Made by a program: the position numbers and the translations under genes. A model generated the notes under the pieces. The model was given only the letters and a program-made list of their open reading frames with translations. It was not told where the DNA came from and made no database searches. This document shows positions 58,501-64,000 of a stretch of DNA of 64,000 nt, in pieces. Position 1 is the first letter of the stretch, and the number at the start of each line of letters is the position of its first letter. Source of the stretch: Trichoplax adhaerens (lineage: Eukaryota > Placozoa > Uniplacotomia > Trichoplacea > Trichoplacidae); contig NW_002060948.1 of the NCBI RefSeq assembly GCF_000150275.1, forward strand, positions 5,560,241 to 5,624,240, read 5' to 3'.

Positions 58501-60377
58501 TACGTGCATATGCTTATCATATTTGTAAGAGTAATGGTTACGTTTGCATCTTAGGTTGGTAGCGATGGAGCGGGCCACTTTGTTAAGATGGTACACAACG
58601 GCATTGAATATGGTGATATGCAGGTAATGATAAGAAATTGCTTTTAGACTGTTGGTCATATCAGCATTAATGAGCAATAATTAAAACTTTTAAAATACTC
58701 GATTTATAGCTTATCTGCGAAGCTTACCATTTGATGAAAGATTCTCTTGGAATGAGTGATGACGAAATGAGTTCGGTATGATCTTAAATTGTTTAATATT
58801 TAAATTTTATTATATAGCATATAATAACATTTAGGGCTCTTGGTGTTTTACAACGCAATTATTGTCTATATGTAGGTTCTGAAAGAGTGGAATAAAGGTG
58901 AACTCGATTCATTTTTAATTGAAATCTCTGGTGATATATTAGCCTATAAAGATAGTGATGGGCAACCATTATTAGAAAAGATAAGAGACGCTGCTGGTCA
59001 GGTAACCGAATGCATGTTATTAATTACAGTAGACAGTTTGAATGCATAGGAGAGCACACTTGCGGAATACAAATATCTTTTAGTCAGAGAAATAAATTAT
59101 TCGGTATTTATATTCAAATTAGAAAGGAACTGGCAAATGGACTGCTATTTCTGCTCTTGATTTCGGCATGCCTGTAACATTAATTGGTATGTAGATCAAA
59201 AAATGACGTTCTGTGCAACTATTTTGATAACCTATTGCGTTTCTGCAGTCTTATTAAACGCCATTTTGTTAAATACAGGTGAAGCCGTGTTTGCTAGATG
59301 TTTATCGTCTTTGAAAGATGAGCGTGTTCGAGCTAGTAGCGTATTGAAAGGCCCTTCTAGTGCAAAGTATACTGGTGACAAGAAGGAATTTATCGAAAAT
59401 ATTCGAAAGGTTCAAAGTCTTCGATTGACATATTTATTTTGAATCAGTTAGTAAAATGGTTCTATTATGATAATTGTAGGCGTTATATGCTTCGAAAATT
59501 GTATCTTATGCGCAAGGCTTTATGCTATTGCGCGAGGCCGCAAAACAGTTTAACTGGACGTTAAATTATGGCTCGATTGCTTTGATGTGGCGAGGTGGAT
59601 GTATTATTAGGAGGTTAGAAACTCAGTCAATTAATTTATTGCTTTATTATTACTAAATTACTCATTCTCCAAATTTTTCATTGATTCTCAGTGTGTTCTT
59701 GGGCAATATCAAATCCGCGTTTGATAAAAACCCTAATTTGGAAAGTTTATTATTAGATGATTTTTTCCATTCTGCAATTGATTCCTGCCAAGTATGTACT
59801 GTATTGATATTATATTAGAAATTGGTATGCCTTGCCTAATGCTAACGTACGATTTAATCAATAGGAATCCTGGCGTAAAGTTGTGGCAAATGCTGTATTA
59901 CTTGGAATACCTACTCCATCATTCAGTTGCGCTTTGGCCTTTTATGACGGCTATCGGTACTGTGATCGATTTATCTATTTTTATGCTGTATTTGCTGTAT
60001 CATGGTTTAGTGGTGCTTTGTTTATGATCCAGTTCCATTTCCAATTACTTATAAAAGCCGTATTTATTTCAATTATAGCTCGTCCCGCCTACCTGCTAAT
60101 TTAATCCAGGTAAGATCTATACGAATATTAAGTACTGTTAATTTATTATTAGCAATATACTGCATAGCACATCTTTAGTTACTAAAAGGGATATGTCCAG
60201 TGTCTCTTGATATTTTACTAATTCTAAGTATATGATTTGCTCTATCTCTTTTTTTAGGCACAACGTGATTACTTTGGAGCTCATACCTACGAGTTACTTT
60301 CCAATCCCGGACAGTTTATCCATACTAATTGGACTGGTCATGGCGGATCGGTTTCTGCATCTACATACCAAGCTTAA
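54129..60377 (+). CDS. PGD: 6-phosphogluconate dehydrogenase, decarboxylating
   Basis: Cytosolic enzyme converting 6-phosphogluconate and NADP+ to ribulose 5-phosphate, CO2 and NADPH. Eighteen exons: 54129-54148, 55883-55916, 56618-56659, 57037-57097, 57350-57468, 57877-57942, 58066-58184, 58344-58410, 58555-58623, 58710-58775, 58876-59001, 59123-59186, 59279-59409, 59480-59613, 59692-59791, 59865-59956, 60079-60109, 60258-60377. All phases match, giving 486 aa (human 483). Seen motifs: NADP-binding [42 protein letters not shown], the catalytic-lysine segment [50 protein letters not shown] and [11 protein letters not shown]. Exon 1 encodes MSSNNGK with its last codon split by intron 1. It sits in unit 1 of the tandem array, and unit 6 (55253-55272, MLSNDRK) could serve as an alternative first exon. 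AATAAA lies at 60598. Confidence 0.97.
55253..55272 (+). other. Possible alternative first exon of PGD (array unit 6)
   Basis: ATG TTG TCA AAT GAT AGA AA followed by gtaagt. This has the same 20-nt length, phase and donor as exon 1, so splicing to 55883 would give MLSNDRK then ADIAL in frame. It is the only other unit with an intact start, open frame and donor. No TATA box is obvious in front of it. Confidence 0.4.
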
Positions 60378-62568
60378 TCTCTTAGTTCTAGCTATCATTT
60401 ATCTCCTTCAAGGTCATATGGATTTCATTTTTGTTGTAGTTTATGACCTTTCTTTAAAGGTGGCACTATGATTATTTCTGCAATACTTCTTTCTATGATA
60501 ATTTTACTGTTTGGCAATCCTGCGATTATGATCAGTCACCTTGTTACAGACAGTTGGTCAAGCGTATTGTTAAAGTAGTGATAACTACATGAAATGCAAT
60601 AAAATGATAACGTTACATGAATTAATTTTAAATCGCTTGTTTTTCTTATAATTTAACCCATACTTTCAAATGATAAATGGCAAGATTGTTATGCATTTAA
60701 AAGTGTAGTGTAATAGTGACAGATGCTGATTCATTTTAGGAGACATCAACACTGTACAGTTAAGGATATGATCAAGACATTTATAACTCGATGTTAGTGT
60801 GACACGTATGCTCTAGAAGATGTATTTCTATAATGTTGGCAGTACAACAATCAGCCATGCGTACCATAATAATTATCAGTTAATCTTGCTTATTAAAAGA
60901 ACCTTAGTTTATAGTTGATTTATGGTACTATTTTCATATTTTTATATTTTGTAAAATGAATTTGGCCCTAGCGAAAGCAGCAAAATGCTACCGGACTTTG
61001 TCCTATTCTACTTTGACCTGATATTTGATCTTCAGCTAATGTTGCTACTGCCAAAATAGATGTACAGTAGTGATTGGTTAATCTATGATGTTGTATAGGA
61101 TAACGGTAAAGTATAAGTTTAAGTTGATGATAAATAGGATATTTTCCAGTACGAAGTAACTGAAAGTGGAAGATTAGTTTAACCTAAATAATGTGTCGGC
61201 ATCACTACAATACAAGGTGCATGATTTTTTGATATATTTTTACATCGCTAGTCCACTATTGGTATTATGAATAGTCTAAACGAAGTCAAAGTCCCTTGCA
61301 CTACAACAAGTCCGTTATCGACTATTTCAGTTTAAATTCGATATCATGTGTTTATTTCATAGTAGGGCGGTGACACATCTTAAAGAAGAGGTTTAATCCA
61401 AACATATGCATTAATTATAATAATTACTAGTTAATTGATTTGCAAGCATGTGTGAGGATCACGTCAACGATTGGAAATCCTGTCGATCGGCCATGAGCGG
61501 GTGGCAGTCAATTGAATTGAAATGAATGCTGTAATCATGATCATTATACCTGATTCAAGAAGTCGCATGGGATATTATTTCCAGTAGAATGTTATGAGCA
61601 ATAACCATCAGTATCTTGATCGTTCTCTTTTTTGTATGATGAATTCTATCATCAATATCATGCTAGCCATGTGGCTGACGGCTAATAACGTTTCCATCGT
61701 AAAGCAGCACGATAATATTTCCAAGCTGCCAAGTGACCCAATATAAGAGTAATAATTTCGCAAGATTGATATACTTTACTTCGGAATTATCCAATTTCAG
61801 AGTTTTTACCTATAAAACTTCAACTTTATAGTCCATCCTACAACAATTGGACATTGCCCGAACCGATGGTCAAATCATGCATTCAAATTCATTCTATTTA
61901 TTTATTTCTATCATGATATACAGAGGAAGAAGACGAATTGAACGATAAAAGTTGAATTTGTAAAAGTAACTGCATCAAAATCCAATTTAAAATATTTACT
62001 ATAACATCCAATACGACTAGACTGTTATCCTACATTGGTTCTCCGTATGCCATTTTGAATGACAAAAAGTGCTAGTTCGAGCTAGAACTATTTTTAGTAT
62101 GCAAACGATTCATCAATTTCATTCATTTTTGTCATGACTAAAATCTCCATTTTAATCGCTGTCATGCAGATCTTGAAGAAGAAAGTCATACTATTCGAAG
62201 AAGTACTTTCTACTGTATAGAATGATATCCATAACAGTAATCATTTCATAAGATTGGGACATTAATTTGGATATTATCCAACTCCAATGGATGCCCATGA
62301 CCTAGCCATTGTCAGCAATGGACTACAGCTGCTTTACACGCTACTCCATAACCCTCTATGGGTAGGTGATGCACTACCCTATAGTGAACAGTAGTATGCG
62401 CAGTATGGTCTCGGGCATACCATTGGATTCCCATACTCTACACGCTATAGTGACTACGTCGATCGCATAGTAATTCAAGTATAAATTCGTCCACTGCAAA
62501 GGTTCTTCTCATCATTTGTGGAGAAGACGATTTTGCCAATTTGGGCTTGCGATTGTGTCGACCAAACC
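60378..62568. other. PGD-SSU72 intergenic region
   Basis: 2.2 kb, same-strand neighbours. It contains the PGD 3' flank with AATAAA at 60598. The last 300 bp before SSU72 are less AT-rich and may hold its promoter. I recognise no gene or repeat. Confidence 0.45.
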
Positions 62569-63929
62569 ATGCCTAAATTAGATTTTGCTATAGTATGCTC
62601 TAGTAATCAAAATCGAAGCATGGCTGCTCATAAGCTACTGAGGTAAATCAACCATCATGGGGATCTCTGATGGATGATAAACTACAATTATTATTCGTAA
62701 TTGTCTTTCGTGTTAGTAATGGATTGATTTTTCATCGCCTTTTTGACGATACGAGTTATGATCACGATCTTGGTTGCCAAGCATAGCTATAGGATAGCCT
62801 TTGAGACGGAAAATGGATTGTATTGGTAGAAAAAGCACAACATGATAACATTGGATAGTGATTGAGGATATACTGTAGACGCATGTCTTCGGCTCTGTAA
62901 ATCCAATGTGTAGATGATAGAAAAAAGTAACAAGATTAGTACAGTAGTGAATGAGACTTGAGTCGGCTTACTTGACAACGAATTCATTTCTTCTAACTGA
63001 TCATCAATGGTAAAACACAGGATTATAAATCGAATACTGCCGTTTATTCTTGTCATATCTTCACTATACATTGTAGTGATAAAAGTACTTACTTGATCAT
63101 GAACCATCGTCATGTTTTTAACAAAGACGATCAATGATACAAACTGTTGAAATGATTAAACTTCAGTCAATTCTCACAGCTTAAACAAAAGTTGATTAAT
63201 TTACAACTATCGCACGTACAGTATTCCTTTGCACATATTACCATAACCATATTGATAGAGCCATAGTTAAAGGAGGTAAAGTCTTTATCCTGTTGATTAT
63301 GTTCGTAACAGAGAGCCTGCCATGTTACTCTAGCAAGAAATTAAACATATTTTGTCTGTTTCACTAACAATGCGGATATCAGATCCAGGCTGGATGTGAA
63401 AGAGTTAAATCTCCAATCGAGCGATTGATTGCTATTAATACCTATTTTTATCATCTTGCTTTAGTAAGCGAGGCTTCAATGTTACTTCATTTGGTTCCGG
63501 TACTCATTGCAAATTACCTGGCCCAACTCCGGAAGAGCCTAATATTTACTCATTTGATTCCAGCTATGATGAAATGTATAACGATTTGACCAAGAAAGAT
63601 AAAACATTGTATCCTGGTGTCACAATATCAACATTACAAATCTCCTCTGTAGGGGATATCGTCCATTCTTGTTGTTATCCATCAATTTTAATTCTACATA
63701 GGATACGGAAATGATAGCGATAATCATACACAGTGATATCTTAGAAAGTTGTATTTTCTTTAATTTTAATGACTTATGATACGTTCAAGATATACACAAA
63801 ATGGTATATTACACATGTTAGATAGAAATAGAAGGATTAAAACCAAGCCCGAAAGATTTCAAGATTGTACTGTTAAACACGATTGTGTTATTTCATGCGA
63901 TGAGCGTGTTTACGATCAAGTCATCGAAG
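62569..63929 (+). CDS. SSU72: RNA polymerase II CTD phosphatase SSU72, N-terminal exons (partial)
   Basis: Cysteine-based phosphatase that removes phosphate from Ser5 (and Ser7) of the Pol II C-terminal repeats and works with symplekin in 3'-end processing. Exons 62569-62642, 63465-63608 and 63790-63929, with phases matching; the last ends at a gtgggt donor, so the rest lies beyond the window. The start reads MPKLDFAIVCSSNQNRS, with the CxxxxxR active site (Cys10 and Arg16), then SMAAHKLL. Exon 2 reads KRGFNVTSFGSGTHCKLPGP and MYNDLTKKDKTL. Exon 3 reads YTQNGILHMLDRNRRIK, KPERFQDC and CDERVYDQVIE. All match human SSU72 closely (SNQNRSMEAHNILSKRGF, YTQNGILHMLDRN, CEERVYDQVVE). The C-terminal third with the catalytic aspartate region is not in view. 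Confidence 0.96.
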
Positions 63930-64000
63930 GTGGGTTAAGATAGACGTACGAGTATATGTTATAATAAAAAAGTTGCGATAAATTCCCTTAGCGCTACTTC

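Noticed and set aside
62787-63134. 115-codon minus-strand ORF
   Set aside because: It lies within SSU72 intron 1, on the opposite strand, and its protein sequence is not recognisable.

Overview
The window is nuclear DNA of an animal: AT-rich, with intron-rich genes split by GT-AG introns and no bacterial gene organisation. The gene set is metazoan (a FoxJ2/3 forkhead factor, EMC1, DDOST, bL20m, PGD, SSU72, a GABARAP-type Atg8). The compact introns (some about 75 nt), gene density and overall base composition best fit a placozoan such as Trichoplax. That species call is an inference, not something I could check by search.

Layout, left to right. The 3' end of a GABARAP gene (737-1163, +) is followed by an intergenic stretch holding a roughly 256/272-bp tandem repeat (2526-3535) and a CWGTA pentanucleotide cluster. 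EMC1 comes next (4084-11103, +, about 27 exons). A gene-poor stretch leads to an intronless Sel1-repeat gene (14061-15587, -). DDOST/OST48 (19059-22825, -, 11 exons) diverges from MRPL20 (23943-25050, +, 5 exons). A 7-exon minus-strand gene (25980-28233) resembles the DUF1917/UPF0696 family. About 2.5 kb dense in CWGTA repeats separates it from FoxJ2/3 (30855-39373, +, 4 exons, 600 aa). A 15-exon, 834-aa coiled-coil protein gene (43776-52247, +) follows, then 6-phosphogluconate dehydrogenase (54129-60377, +, 18 exons, 486 aa) and the first three exons of SSU72 (62569-63929, +, cut by the window edge).

Functional links are loose, as expected in an animal genome. EMC1 and DDOST both serve membrane and secretory protein biogenesis in the ER. 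PGD is the NADPH-producing step of the oxidative pentose phosphate pathway, MRPL20 is mitoribosomal, SSU72 is an RNA polymerase II CTD phosphatase and FoxJ2/3 is a transcription factor. Six of these genes (EMC1, DDOST, MRPL20, FOXJ3, PGD, SSU72) have human orthologues that I recall as all lying on chromosome 1p, so the block looks like retained ancestral linkage.

Two observations stand out. First, the 20-nt first coding exon of PGD (start codon, seven N-terminal codons, GTAAGT donor) lies inside a tandem array of about seven diverged copies. Only copies 1 and 6 keep a usable ATG, open frame and donor; copies 3 and 4 would create a TAG stop on splicing. Second, a pentanucleotide repeat of the form (CAGTA/CTGTA)n, which is its own reverse-complement class and is open in all six frames, clusters in intergenic DNA beside EMC1, DDOST/MRPL20 and FoxJ2/3.
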